Assembly: GCA_032358165.1 (NCBI GenBank)
Contig: JAALGY010000031.1
Location: 1,364,001 to 1,428,000, forward strand
From: Diplosphaera chodatii
Lineage: Eukaryota > Chlorophyta > Trebouxiophyceae > Prasiolales > Stichococcaceae
Direction: 5' to 3'
Length of the DNA stretch: 64,000 bases
In this document: positions 1-11,073 of the stretch, in pieces
How the letters are laid out: each line of letters opens with the position of its first letter
Numbering within the stretch: position 1 is the stretch's first letter
Translations under genes and position numbers: made by a program
The notes under the pieces: model-generated
Seen by the model: only the letters and a program-made list of their open reading frames with translations
Databases searched by the model: none
What the model was told of the DNA's origin: nothing

Positions 1-616
1 TGTACGACCCAGGGTCCGTCTGTGGACAGCTTCTCAGGCAGCTCGACACTGTACTGTGCGCCTTCTGCATCACTCGGTGCTGCACTGCACGGGTTCCGGC
101 CGACACTTGGGCTGCAATCCTCAGTGACATGGTTTCGCAATGACGCGAGGCGTCCCTGCGCGACCTCCATTTGCAAACGCTCAGCAGAATCACAAAAGTA
201 ACATGTCAAGTACGCATGGTGTTGCCGCTTGTAGCACTGCAGCAACTGAGCCAAGATGGCAGGATGGAGCCAACTGGCTGAGTCAGCTCTGCTTCAGGGC
301 GTGGTTCTGCAGCTGATGGGCTCGCTGCATAGGTGCATACACTGCAGCAGCACTTATGCGATTGTGTACTGTGCAACACGACTCTCAACTGTTGCAGAAC
401 GAAGATTTGAAGCGTCAGCTAAAGGTCTGCATATAAAGCTGCCTGCCGTTTGTGTGTGGCCTTGCGCCCCTCACGCTTGTGCCAAGAAGCGGAGCTTGGC
501 GGCTGTCGACTTACACGGGCAACGCTGCTGAGTGGATTTAAGCGATAGAACACAGCTGAGTGCACAGCTGCAGCTGCCGACTGGCAGCACCGAAGCCTGG
601 GGTTGTGGCGGCCGGC
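1..616. other. Upstream region of ESF2/ABT1, no gene seen
   Basis: No reading frame here resembles a protein I know, and the short frames on both strands overlap one another. The stretch next to 617 is probably the promoter and 5' untranslated leader of the ESF2/ABT1 gene. The far left may hold the end of a neighbouring gene that cannot be judged from this window. An in-frame ATG at 560 could extend ESF2/ABT1 by 19 residues. Confidence 0.4.
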
Positions 617-1928
617 ATGCAGGGAGTAGAGAGAGAGGAGGACTGGACAGACGCAGACGAGGCAGACGTGCCGTCTCAGGCTCAGTGTCTTGATGAAGAG
701 CTCTTACCACGTTCGGGTGGTGAGGCGGCAGCAGCTGCGGACGACCCATTGGGGGCCAAGCCTGCAACCGGCAAACGGCGGAGAAAGGGTGCGGCATGTT
801 GCAGATTACGGAAACAGCGACCTAACATGACCTGTTCCGTTTCAATATCACTTGATAATTCACGTGGAACTGCCTGACACGAATGTTGCTGTACTGCAGG
901 CGTCGTATACATAAGCCGCATCCCGCCGCACCTGGTGCGCTGCCTTCGCAGCGCACAGAGACTGTAGCTGAAAATCAGAGAAGCGTGTAGACACGCTCCG
1001 GTTGTAGCAAACCAGCTACATTAATGAAGGGCCTGCATTGCTGTCAGCAGCTGTTTGTCACGTCTGATGCAGAAGCCGCAGAAGCTCCGGCACCTGTTAG
1101 AGCAGCATGGCGAGATCGGTCGGCTGTACCTGGCCCCTGAAGCGCCATCACTGCGCGCCAAGCGCAAGCGGCACAAGGGGAACACCGGCAAGAACTTCAC
1201 AGAGGGCTGGGTGGAGTTTGAGGACAAGCGCGTCGCCAAGCAGGTGGCCGTGGCTTTGTTTAATACAAGCCAGCCTCCAACCTCAGTAGCACAGCCACAT
1301 GTCATGGTGTTCTCAGTCAGCATTGCATGCGCCATGTAGGTGGCGAGCATGCTGAATGGCCAGCAAATGGGGGGCAAACGGCGGTCGGCATACCACTATG
1401 ATCTGTGGTGCCTCAAGTACCTGCCCAACTTCAATTGGGAGTCGCTGACAGAGGAGATTGGTGCGTACAGTGCTCTTGCGCAGCAAGGAGTGCTAAGCAT
1501 GCTCCTTCAGACCATCATGTCTTTCTGGTGCAGACCTCTACCATCTGTTGAGTCGTCAACTGGAATAACGGCCAAAGATCCTTCATGCTGTGAACGCAGC
1601 TTATCAGCGCGCCGTGCACGACCAGAAGCTGGCAATGGAGATCTCAGTGGCCAAGCGCGAGCGTGACTTCTACCTGTCGCGCGTCGACAAGTCGAAAGGC
1701 ATTGCCGCCATGCAAGAGCGCAGGGCGCAGCGCGCTGCAGAGTCAGACTCCACCCCAAAGGTGGCAACCGCAGAGGCGATGTCAGCAGGTGTGGAAGCAG
1801 GGGATGCACAGCCAAAGCGTGTACGAGCGTATGGACAGCGCAAGCCCAAGGCAGACAGTGTTGGCGCCAGTGCGTCAACATTGCCGCCATCGCTGCTGTC
1901 ACTCATTGCTGGCAAGCCACAAACTTGA
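617..1928 (+). CDS. ESF2: Pre-rRNA processing protein ESF2/ABT1 (RRM domain)
   Basis: This is a nucleolar RNA-binding protein of the small-subunit processome. In yeast Esf2 works with the helicase Dbp8 in early 18S rRNA processing, and the animal homologue is ABT1. Exons are 617-788, 900-934, 1073-1243, 1340-1460 and 1600-1928. They join in frame to 275 residues, close to the family size. An acidic N-terminus leads into KRRRKG and the RRM, which starts at GVVYISRIPPH. Family hallmarks follow: LRHLLEQHGEIGRLYL, NFTEGWVEFEDKRVAK, the MGGKRRS turn, and a C-terminal helix with AKRERDFYLSRVDKSK. The start at 617 is preferred because it precedes the acidic segment directly. An in-frame ATG at 560 is possible. 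The gene is tail to tail with the next one, 167 bp away. Confidence 0.93.
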
Positions 1929-2095
1929 CGGGCACTCAGCGCTTCTAGGTGTGACAATCCATATGTGCAACAGCTGCCTGTTTGTCTGAAACCTATTTGC
2001 ACTGCCACCCTCCTGATGCAACCAAAGCAGTTGCTGGCCAAACAAAGCCCTGACGATGCTACATGACTTGCTCCAACACAATGGCCCAGCGTGAG

Positions 2096-2812
2096 TCATC
2101 CAGCTCTCCCTCGCAAACACTCGCTGGTACACCTGCACATTCCATGGTCCCGATTGGGTGGAGTCACATCGGGCTTCAATGTGTTCATTTCCGTATGCAA
2201 TGCCGAGTTGCGAGCAGCGCAGCCCACAGTCAGCCGACAGCACACACCGCTTGAGGCAACTCTGGTTCCACGCTGGCACTTGATGCATGTTGGCGCACAC
2301 GGCACGCTGGCATGCATCCTCACAGGAATCGGTCCCTATCATGAGAGCATTGCCCCATGTCAGCCAACGGTAATCATGCTCTAATAAAACACGCGAAGAT
2401 GACAAGGGTGCTCTGCCAAGGGTGCTTTCAAGCTGCTGTGACCACCATGTTTGACATTCGCTGACAAACGTCGCGCCTGAGATGCCGCAGACGGTCACGC
2501 AGGTGTTGGGCGTGGGGTCCTTTGAAAGGCCGCCCATGCGGCGCAGCAAACGATCTGATGTGCACACTCGCTCACACACGAAGGTTGGATCGGAGCCTTC
2601 CTCAGACCTGCATACCCAGCGCCATGGTCAGGGTCTCCCCGGAGCGAGCTGCCGAACTTCCCAACCAAGGCGTCAGACTCTACAGCGTGTGCATGCTGCA
2701 GCATCCACCTGCCATCAATGCTGTCCTCCACCCTCTTCGGTTTGGCCTTGCTCTTTCCCCCTGTGAGCAACAGTGCAGGGATTGCTAGACCGGCTGCCCA
2801 CCATGGCTGCAT
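2096..2812 (-). CDS. Small cysteine-rich protein with four CX3C pairs (unknown function)
   Basis: I do not recognise a named family, although the pattern looks conserved in the green lineage from memory. Exons are 2812-2709, 2607-2477, 2335-2248 and 2132-2096, joining in frame to 119 residues. A short hydrophobic N-terminus (AGLAIPALLL) precedes a basic patch (SKAKPKR). The mature part then carries ten cysteines, eight of them in four C-x3-C pairs: CERVC, CVTVC, CEDAC and CLKRC. The spacings between pairs do not match CHCH proteins or small Tim chaperones. The HQVPAWNQ stretch between cysteines looks structured. A redox-active or metal-binding protein is possible but not shown. The second intron is of GC-AG type (donor at 2476-2475), the only join I found that keeps the frame. 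The N-terminal exon is the least certain. Confidence 0.72.
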
Positions 2813-3420
2813 GCTCTCTGGCGCCCCTCCCCTTCGTTTGAACGAGCGGCTGCCCTGCCTTGGTGTGCGATGCTGGCGTGAACGCAGCTGAGTAGCTTAC
2901 TGCAGAGTCCCACGAAGTCAGCTTTCACACGCTCTACCAACTTAGCACCTGTGCGAATGTGGAGGTGCTTCGTGCATGTGCATGCAGTCAGCATGCCCAG
3001 CTGCTGCATCCGGGATGGAAGGAAGATGACTGATACCAGCGTTGGACGCGACCATGGACACAGGTCACGCGACGTTCGTGCTGACAGTCGCTTGATGATG
3101 GAAGCCTGACCCAAAGTTCATGAGCATCAGGGCATCGGTGTGCTGTTGGCGACACCACTCGCTTGGAGATCGCACTCATCGACTTTCGCTGGTGCAAAAG
3201 CTCAACTTCAGGCTGCCAATTGCAAGAGCGTCAGCGTTGCATCAGCTGCAGATGATGTAAAAATGTCGCACACCTCGTGATGCGCACCTGCACCGCCACT
3301 TCTGGATGCCGCAACCAGCGACGCACGCGGTGATATAATTGCGGGCCCTGGCGCCAACAGCCAGCTGTCCAAGGTCTACCGGTGCAGCAGGTCATCCCTT
3401 CGACTGGGTAGACCTGCAGT
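2813..3420. promoter_or_regulatory. Divergent upstream region between the CX3C gene and AP-4 beta
   Basis: About 600 bp lie between two genes transcribed away from each other, so the stretch probably holds both promoters and leaders. A TATA-like AT-rich string (GATATAAT) sits near 3332-3339, about 80 bp before the AP-4 beta start codon. I see no coding exon. Additional 5' exons for the minus-strand gene cannot be excluded. Confidence 0.4.
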
Positions 3421-6400
3421 ATGGTGGCGGAAAAGAGTCGAGGCGAGCTTGGCGAGCTGCGGAGCCAGCTCACGCGGCTCAGTGGCGGCGGCAGCAGCCC
3501 GGAGAAGATCGCGCAGAAGCGGGAGGTCTTTAGGAAAGTCATCATGTTGGGGACCATCGGTCAGGACATGTCCAGCCTGTTCATGCAGGTATGTCTGGCA
3601 AGAACGTGCCTTCAGCACGCGCAATGCTGCATTGGAGTGCGGTTTGGGTCGGCACAGCCCTGGCTCACCAGGGTGGTCATGTTCATATAGCTGCTCAGTT
3701 GCTTCGGTCCCTTCACTGCTGTGCATTTCGCAGGTCATCACCTGCGCCGCGTCAGATTCACAGGACATCGTGCTGAAGAAGTCGCTGTATCAGTATATCA
3801 CCACCTACGGCACAGCAAACCCAGACCTGATGCTGCTCACCATCAACATGCTGCTCAAGGACTGCCAGGACCAGGACCCCACGATTCGGGGCCTGGCGCT
3901 GCGCAGCCTTTGCTCCCTGACCATCTCCAACCTGACCGAGTATCTGGTGAGGTTCTGGGATCATCTGTCAACGCACATCCATGGGCAGCATGAAAAGCTT
4001 GAAGGTGTGAGATCCAACTTATTGTTCCTGCAGATGTCACCAATACAGAGAGGTCTCGAGGACCGCCACCCTTATGTCCGGCGCACCGCAGTCATGGGCG
4101 TGCTGAAGGTGTACAGCTTTGACGAGGCAGCAGTTCAGAACACAGGTGAGTAACGATGTTCACAACAGCCTGCCACTGCTGCCGTGCGCTCTGTCAGTGC
4201 GCTGCATCCCCTGCCAAAGCGCACATGCGGATGTCGCTGGGTTTGCACAGGCATGCTGGACAAAGTGCGAGAGCTCCTGACCAGTGATCCAGACCCCATG
4301 GTCGTCAGCAACTGCATGTCGGTCATTGTAAAGGTGCGCCTGTCTTCTGCTCCTCGCATTGACCTGGTCAAGAAGTGGGTTCACGGTATAGATATTGCGA
4401 CTGAAGCCAGCCAAGAACATCCGTGGCGGTTGCCCGTAACGCTGATCCTGTCGTACTCCCCGACTGACGTGGCATGCGGCTGGCAGGCTGGCGGCGTGAA
4501 CGAGCTGCTATCTAAAACGCTTCTGTACTCGCTGCTCAACCGGATCAAGGTGCTCTGCACTTTCAAGCCCTTGCCGATGCACGTTTCACGCAGTTGACGC
4601 CATGCACTTGGTGAGTAAGCCACACTGGCTGACGTCTCATCTTTGCGGCCCCGCAGGACTTTTCGGAGTGGGCGCAGTGCCAGGTGCTGGAGTTTGTGAG
4701 CCACTTCCAGCCCAGCACCAAGGAGGAGGTGTACGACATCATGAACGCGCTGGACGACCGGCTGTCGACGCCCAACTCCGCGGTGGTGCTGGCCACCGTC
4801 AAGGTGTTCCTCAACCTGACGCTGGCCATGCCGTACGACCACCAGCAGGTGACGGCCACTGTGCTCGGCGACCAGCTTATGCAGTCTGAACCCAGTGTCA
4901 ATTCAAGATGCGAAGGAGTGCATCGTTACACTGTGCAACCTGCTCCGACTTCAGGTTTTGGAGCGCATCAAAGACCCGCTGGTGACGCTGATCTCTCGGG
5001 ACCAGTACGAGACGGCGTACGCGGTCCTGGCGCACTTCCTCGTCATCGTGCAGCGCGCCCCTGTTATCTTCTCTTCGGTGAATTTCAACTCCACATAAAT
5101 GGTGATATGCTGTCATGGTGGAATCCTGATGAGTGATTCGCTCAGCGCTGGATACTGGGACTATGCAGATATACCAGTCGTTCTACTGCCGCATGAACGA
5201 CCCGTCCTACATCAAGGACCTGAAGTTGCAGCTGCTGTCTGCGGTGGCCGACGACAGCAACGCCTTCGAGATTGTCACGGAGCTCACAGAGTATGTCACC
5301 GACATCGATGAGCACCTGGCGCGAGAGGCTGTGCGCTCCGTCGGCCGCATTGCGCTCCAGGTGTGGCCTTAGCTGCTGCTGGCATTGCCGATTTGGCTAA
5401 AGCTCAAAATCACACCTGAGCGAATGTGCTCAGTATTGCTGGCTTGCTATACAGCTGTCCATACGACCCAGTGCACTATACATACTATGCAGGTGCAAGA
5501 TGTCTCAGGGCTGCTGGACCGGCTGCTGAACTTCCTGGAGCTGGGAAAGGACTGCGTCACAGCGGAGACGCTGATTCAGATCAAGGACCTGCTGCGGCGC
5601 TACCCCCACATCGCAGAAGTGGCCATCGCCTCCGTGGCCAGCATCTCGCTGCAGGTGGCTGCTGTTTGACGCAGTGATACAACCTGTTAGTGATGAAGGT
5701 TGGGCGTGCCCAGGGTAAGGACATCTGGCAGCTGGCTGAGGTGATGGTGGTGTCACCAGAATGTGGAGGAGCCCGAGGCACGCGCGGCCTTCATCTGGAT
5801 GCTGGGCGAGCACGGCCGAGACATCCAGGTGCAGCCTGCACTGCAGTACGTGCATCTGACTGAGGTGCCGTGTGCGGCCAGGCATCTGCTGGCGTGTCCT
5901 GCACCGCTTGCAACGACCGGCGCAGCTGAACCTGGGACGTGCCCCGCAGGATGCACCCTACTTGCTGGAGCCGCTGGTGGCGGATTTCCCTGCACAGGCG
6001 CTGCGTGTCCGGCTGGCCCTGCTGACGGCTGTCGCCAAACTGTTTTTCGTGCGGCCGCCAGAGTGCCAGGGGCTCCTGGGCTCGGTGCTGGCGGCTGCGG
6101 CAGCGGACACCGACCAGGATGTGCACGACCGTGGGCTGCTGTACTACAGGTGCACTCACGCTGGGCTTGGCAAGCGCACAGCTGGTGCACTAATGTCACC
6201 TACCTCCTGAGCTGTACAGTAGGCATCTCATCTGCTGCGGGCGCCCACTGTTATGATGCTCCTGCCAATTCTGACGTGCTTTCTGCAGGCTGCTGTTGCA
6301 CAACACAGAGGAGGCGAAACGTGTGATAGCACCAGATGCGGGCCCAGTTATGGCCTTTGCAGAGGAGACCAGCCCCGAGATCATGGATCGCATCTTCGAG

Positions 6401-7649
6401 GAGTTCAACTCGCTGTCTGTTGTATATCGCCGCCCTGCGTCGTCCTTTGTCAAGGTATGCTGGCGGCAACTGCCTCATCAGCACGCTCACCACCATGCGG
6501 GCACCTCGCACGGTGAAATGAGGAAGATTGTTAGTAGGTGCAACCGTGAACATGAACAGGCTGGCAAGGGCACGCTGATCTTCGAGACAGCGACGGCGCC
6601 TGGGGGGGCGCCATCCGCAGCAGGAGCAGCCGTGCCCAACGGGCCATCATCAGCACCACCAGACGTGGTGGGTCTCCTGCAGCTGGTGCAGTTGCACAAT
6701 GTCACAGACAAGAGGGGCAACCGATGCAGTGCCAGCTATCGCTGCTGCATATAGCCCTGAACCGATGTACGACAGGCGGCGCCGGTGGACGAGGCCAGCA
6801 GCCTGCTGGGCGACCACCAGTCAGAGGATGCAAGTGAGCGGCCCTCGAGCAGAGCCACTTCCCACACAGCTGGTGCGCACAGGAGGCATCTGCGAATGCA
6901 GTCATCGGCAGGTTGCCTGTGATGTGTTGTGTGCTGTTGTTCCAAACCTTACAGGCTTGCTGACCACCTGGCCATTCTCTGCCGTCATACATGCCGCAGG
7001 CGATGCGCTGATAGACCCCTTTGAGCAGCTGGCCAGCCCCAGTCCACAGCCGGTGCCGCCGCCACGTGCAGCGTCGCCAGCGCAGCCGGCCGCTCCGCCG
7101 CCAGCGCCGACGCCCGCGTCAGACCCCATGGCAGACCTGCTGGGCCTGGACATGAGTGCATCGCAGCCGCAGCCGCCGCCGCCGCCGCCGCCGGGGCTGC
7201 AGCTGCGGCCCAGCCCACAGCTGTCGCCGGCCGACTTCCAGCGGCTGTGGGGCCAGCTGCCCGCAGCCGCTGCCTTCGCCGTGGCACTCAGCCCAGCGGC
7301 TGCGTCAGCACTCAGCACCCGGCAGCTGGTGCGGCGGAATGTACCATCACTGCTGTCTAAATCCTGCCCAGCGTCTGTTTTTGTGACAGTTGTGGCGTTA
7401 CCCTTACTGGTGCCATCCATGCAGGCATTCACAAATGCCATGGGAGCTGTCGGTATCATCCGCATGGCATCTGGCGGGAACCCGCCAAAGTTTTATCTTC
7501 ATGCACAGCCCGCACACTCGGACGGTCGCATCCTCGTTGAGGCACTCGGCAGCGGCGCCGGCCTGAGCGTCACCGTGAAGGCGCAGGACGCCGTGGTGGC
7601 TGCACCGTTTCAACAGCTGTTCACTGCCACAGCTTCGCAAATTCACTGA
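3421..7649 (+). CDS. AP4B1: AP-4 complex subunit beta (beta-4 adaptin)
   Basis: This is the large subunit of the AP-4 adaptor complex, which sorts cargo at the trans-Golgi network without clathrin. Exons are 3421-3588, 3734-3946, 4034-4145, 4251-4333, 4487-4549, 4657-4848, 4955-5077, 5169-5360, 5493-5654, 5760-5828, 5950-6149, 6289-6454, 6560-6667, 6776-6833, 7000-7328 and 7425-7649, in frame to 820 residues. Residues 1-580 form the adaptin trunk, with landmarks IRGLALRSLCSL, FSEWAQCQVLEF, SAVVLATVKVFL, EARAAFIWMLGEHG and RIFEEFNSLSVVY. Residues 580-746 are a Pro/Ala-rich hinge. Residues 747-820 match the beta-appendage (IRMASGGNPPKFY). FCQ.NEPSY-like residues (FYCRMNDPSY) favour AP-4 over AP-1/2. 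Hinge exon borders (6560-6833) are the softest part. Confidence 0.95.
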
Positions 7650-7932
7650 GCTCCAGAAACGGATGGAAACATGCTGCTACGCCGACCTGTGTCGGTGTAG
7701 TCGGAGCATTGCTCTGCGCCAGTCGGTTGAAAGGAGATCGCTGTCAGTGATAGAGACTGTTGAAGACTGCGCCTTCCCGTCGTCACCCAGACATGAACGA
7801 ACGGGCCTGGGGTCCTGTCTCACACCGCCCAGAGACGTGCCCGCGGAGGCAGGACCCGACCGTGGCAGCCGATCTGAAGCATCAGGGGTTCTGCAACTGT
7901 GGGTCAGCGTTGAACGCGGCACAGCGTGCAGC

Positions 7933-10691
7933 ATGGCGCTGGGCTGCAGACTGGTGGTTGTTGCACTGTTGGTGCTCACAGCTGCATGCACAGCCGAGGC
8001 GCGCAAGACAAAAGCAGAACTCACAAAGGAGGACAGGGTACGCACATCGCTGCGGAAGACGCTGGTGACATGCGGTAGTACAATCCAAACGGAGTGCTCA
8101 CACTTCAGATGTGTTTGTCGCAGAGCTTATTTGCCATTGCGTCGCCATTCGGATTTGGCGCTGATGGTCACGTGGAGCTAGGCATCAGCGAGTTCCAGGT
8201 CTGGCATCATGCCGGCCAGGGCGTTCCAGACCCAGATGTCAAGAGGATGGGCTTCTTCATCACCACCTCCGAAGCCCAGACGCTGCTGGAGTTCGATCTC
8301 TCACAGGTGGACTGTCGCAGTGGCTCATCTAGTGTGATGATCCTACCTCCAGGAATACTTAGAATGCTCACGCCGTGGCCTGCACAGTTTCAACGTGTAA
8401 CATACTGTGTGGTATATGATGTAGGGCGAATGTGCGCTGGACGCAGAGAACATCGTGAAGCTGTTCACGATGGACATGGTGGAGCAGCAGAAGGTGGAGG
8501 AGTACGTCTACGAGATGGCACTGCAGGTGAGGGCGTGGGCGCCTTGTACTTGCAGCAACCATGCGGCAGCGGTCGCAACAGCCAAGGGGAGGCCGCTGTG
8601 GGGCAGCAGGGAAGTGTTGGCAGGCAGCGGCAGTGGGACAGCCTGCAGCAGCGTGCGTGTGGGAGCTACAGTAGCTCAGGCAGTGACACCAACTGCTCAT
8701 CATCCGGGGCAGCATGACGCTGCGAGGGATGTCCTTGAGGCGATGCTCCTCAATACGAGGGCGTCCCTGAAATGGAGCGTCCAACCCCACGGCTCTGAGC
8801 CGGCAACCGTGGTGCAGCCGCTGCTGACGCGCAGGCCATATTCGAGCAGCTGTGACTTGCTGGCTCGGCGCGCTGCAGGACCTGATTGCGGAGTACCAGG
8901 GCGGCGAGTTCTCCATCTTCTTCGCCAACTGCGAGCCGCTGTCGGCGGTGTCCATGGACCTGCGCACGGAGCTGTACAACGTCAAGCCCAACGGCAAGCG
9001 CGACTACCTGTCCATCGGCGAGGACGCGCTGCCGACGGTGTACATGGTGCGCCCGCACCCTTCCACCTGACGCCCGGGTCAAGGAGCTCTCTGGCTTCAT
9101 CTCCTGCTCGCTTCGCTGGTGTCCCTGATACGTTTTCTGCTAACTCGTGACTGGCTCTCAAGCTCACAGGGGAGTTTGCTGACCTGTACCTGCTTGCTGC
9201 AGATCATGTTCGTGCTGTTCGTGGTGGCCACCATCCTGTGGAGCGTCATCGTGGTGAAGGCCCAGCCGAACGCACACCGCATCCACCAGCTCATGATCGT
9301 GCTCGTCACCTTCAAGTCGTTGACGCTGCTCAGTCAGGTGCAAGACACCGCTCTGGCGCTGCTGTGCCACTGTCTCGTCTCGGCACACGCTCTGCTCCAA
9401 CTCCAGCTGGCCAGCGCTGCAGCTGCGGGCTCCAACCTGTTGGACACAGCATGCATCACACCGTGACACCCCGTGCGCAGGCGGGCATGTACCACCTGAT
9501 CCGGGCGACGGGGCATGCGGAGGGCTGGTCCGTCGCCTTCTACTTCTTCACCTTCATCCGCGGCATCCTGTTCTTCACGGTCATCGTGCTCATCGGCACC
9601 GGCTGGTCGTACCTCAAGGTAGCTTTCGTGAGCAGTGTCGTGTGTGCCCCAAGCCGCCGCTTTCCAGAGTCCGCAGCCCAGCACACCCGTCAGTGTACAG
9701 CACGCGGCTCCGGCGGCCTGCCCAGAGCCCGACGCGCCGCCCGCCCGCGCGCAGGTGTTCCTGGCGGACCGGGAGAAGAAGATCCTGATGGTGGTCATCC
9801 CGCTGCAAGTCATGGCGGAGGTGGCCATCATCGTGCTGGACGAGGACACGCCCGCCGCCCGCAACTGGTTCACCTGGATGAACATCCTGCACCTGGTGCG
9901 CGCCCGGTCCCCTGCTGACGTGACACATCAGACGGCTCGGACAGGATGCGGTGTGACGCGGGGCCACAGGGGCTTCACTGGGTTCGCCTTGTGTCTTCCA
10001 TGCACTGCGCATCCAGGCTTCTGGGCCACGTTGGAAGGTCACAGGCAGACCTTGGTGGAGGCCTCGAGAGCTTCGACAGGTCCAGCCCCGCTGCTGCAGG
10101 TGGACATCATCTGCTGCTGTGCGATCCTGTTCCCCATCGTGTGGAGCATAAAGCACCTGCGGGAGGCCAGCCAGACGGACGGCAAGGCGGCGCGCTCGCT
10201 GCACAAGCTCACGCTCTTCCGCCAGTTCTACGTCATGGTCGTGTCGTACATCTACTTCACACGCATCGTGGTGCGTGGCTGACAGCGCCTGCCGCACATC
10301 GGATGCACAGGCAGAGGAGGTGCCTCAGGCTGGCTCGGGTGCTGTGCTGACCCGTGGCACGCGTTATCCTGGTGCAGGTGTACCTGCTGCGCTCCACAAT
10401 GCCGTTCCGGTACGTGTGGGTCAGTGACGCGGCGGGCGAGTCGGCCACGCTGCTGTTCTACATCATGACAGGGCTGTACTTCAGGCCGCACGCGCAGAAC
10501 CCGTACTTCGCGGTCAATGATGATGACATCGACCTTCAGGTGCACTGTGCAGCCGTGAGTAGGATGTGAACATGTTACATGTACTATCGCAACCTCAGGT
10601 GTTTAGCAACATCATGAGCTCATAGCGTGGTGCCCTGCAAACACTTGAAGGTCTCTGTTGTGTGCTGCAGGAGCTGCGTGAAACTGCCTGA
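7933..10691 (+). CDS. GPR107/108-type lung seven-transmembrane protein
   Basis: This is a Golgi/endosomal seven-helix membrane protein of the Lung_7-TM_R family. Plant members were once listed as candidate G-protein-coupled receptors. Exons are 7933-8037, 8124-8306, 8425-8526, 8879-9046, 9203-9337, 9481-9618, 9755-9895, 10100-10270, 10378-10539 and 10671-10691, in frame to 441 residues. Residues 1-27 form a signal peptide (VVVALLVLTAACTAEA). The luminal domain runs to about residue 186 and contains FSIFFANCEP. The helix block carries family signatures: GWSVAFYFFTFIRG, IGTGWSYLK, DREKKILMVVIPLQV, LFPIVWSIKHLREAS.TDGKAA and the post-helix FRPHAQNPY. The last exon codes only six residues. Intron 3 (352 nt) is the longest. 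It lies downstream of AP-4 beta on the same strand, 283 bp away. Confidence 0.94.
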
Positions 10692-11073
10692 AGCAGGTGG
10701 TTGCACGCCTGCGGGGGTTGTGACGCAGTGCAGCCGTGGACCGATGACGTCCGCACACAGTGCCAAGCTTGCAGCCAGGTGCAGCTGGTGTTGTTCCAAG
10801 TGCCGGTGCTGCGATCGTCCCTCGGCTTTACTAAGCAGCGTTTTCTCTGTAGTGTACCATGCAGACTCGTCGTGTTGTGCGCATCATACAAGTCTCCTGC
10901 TTAGATGTTACCGCGCTTGGTGATGTCAGTCGGTCGGTTTCTGTGAGTACGGTATACTGGGACATGGCACTGTCGCTGGCTGTGAGACTTGTATCTCACT
11001 GCACAATCCCCTGTCTACTCCGATTCAATGGTCTCGAAGGATACATATCGTTACAGTGTGATGTACATGTTCA
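10692..11073. other. Tail-to-tail gap after GPR107-type gene
   Basis: The stretch lies between the stop codons of two convergent genes and should hold both 3' untranslated regions. I see no exon, repeat or structured RNA here. Confidence 0.4.

Noticed and set aside
1899..2579. A continuous 226-codon minus-strand reading frame
   Set aside because: Its start and middle hold two exons of the CX3C protein, but reading straight through inserts non-conserved sequence. The spliced model restores the cysteine pairs and the C-terminal CTSECLRG with correct phase.
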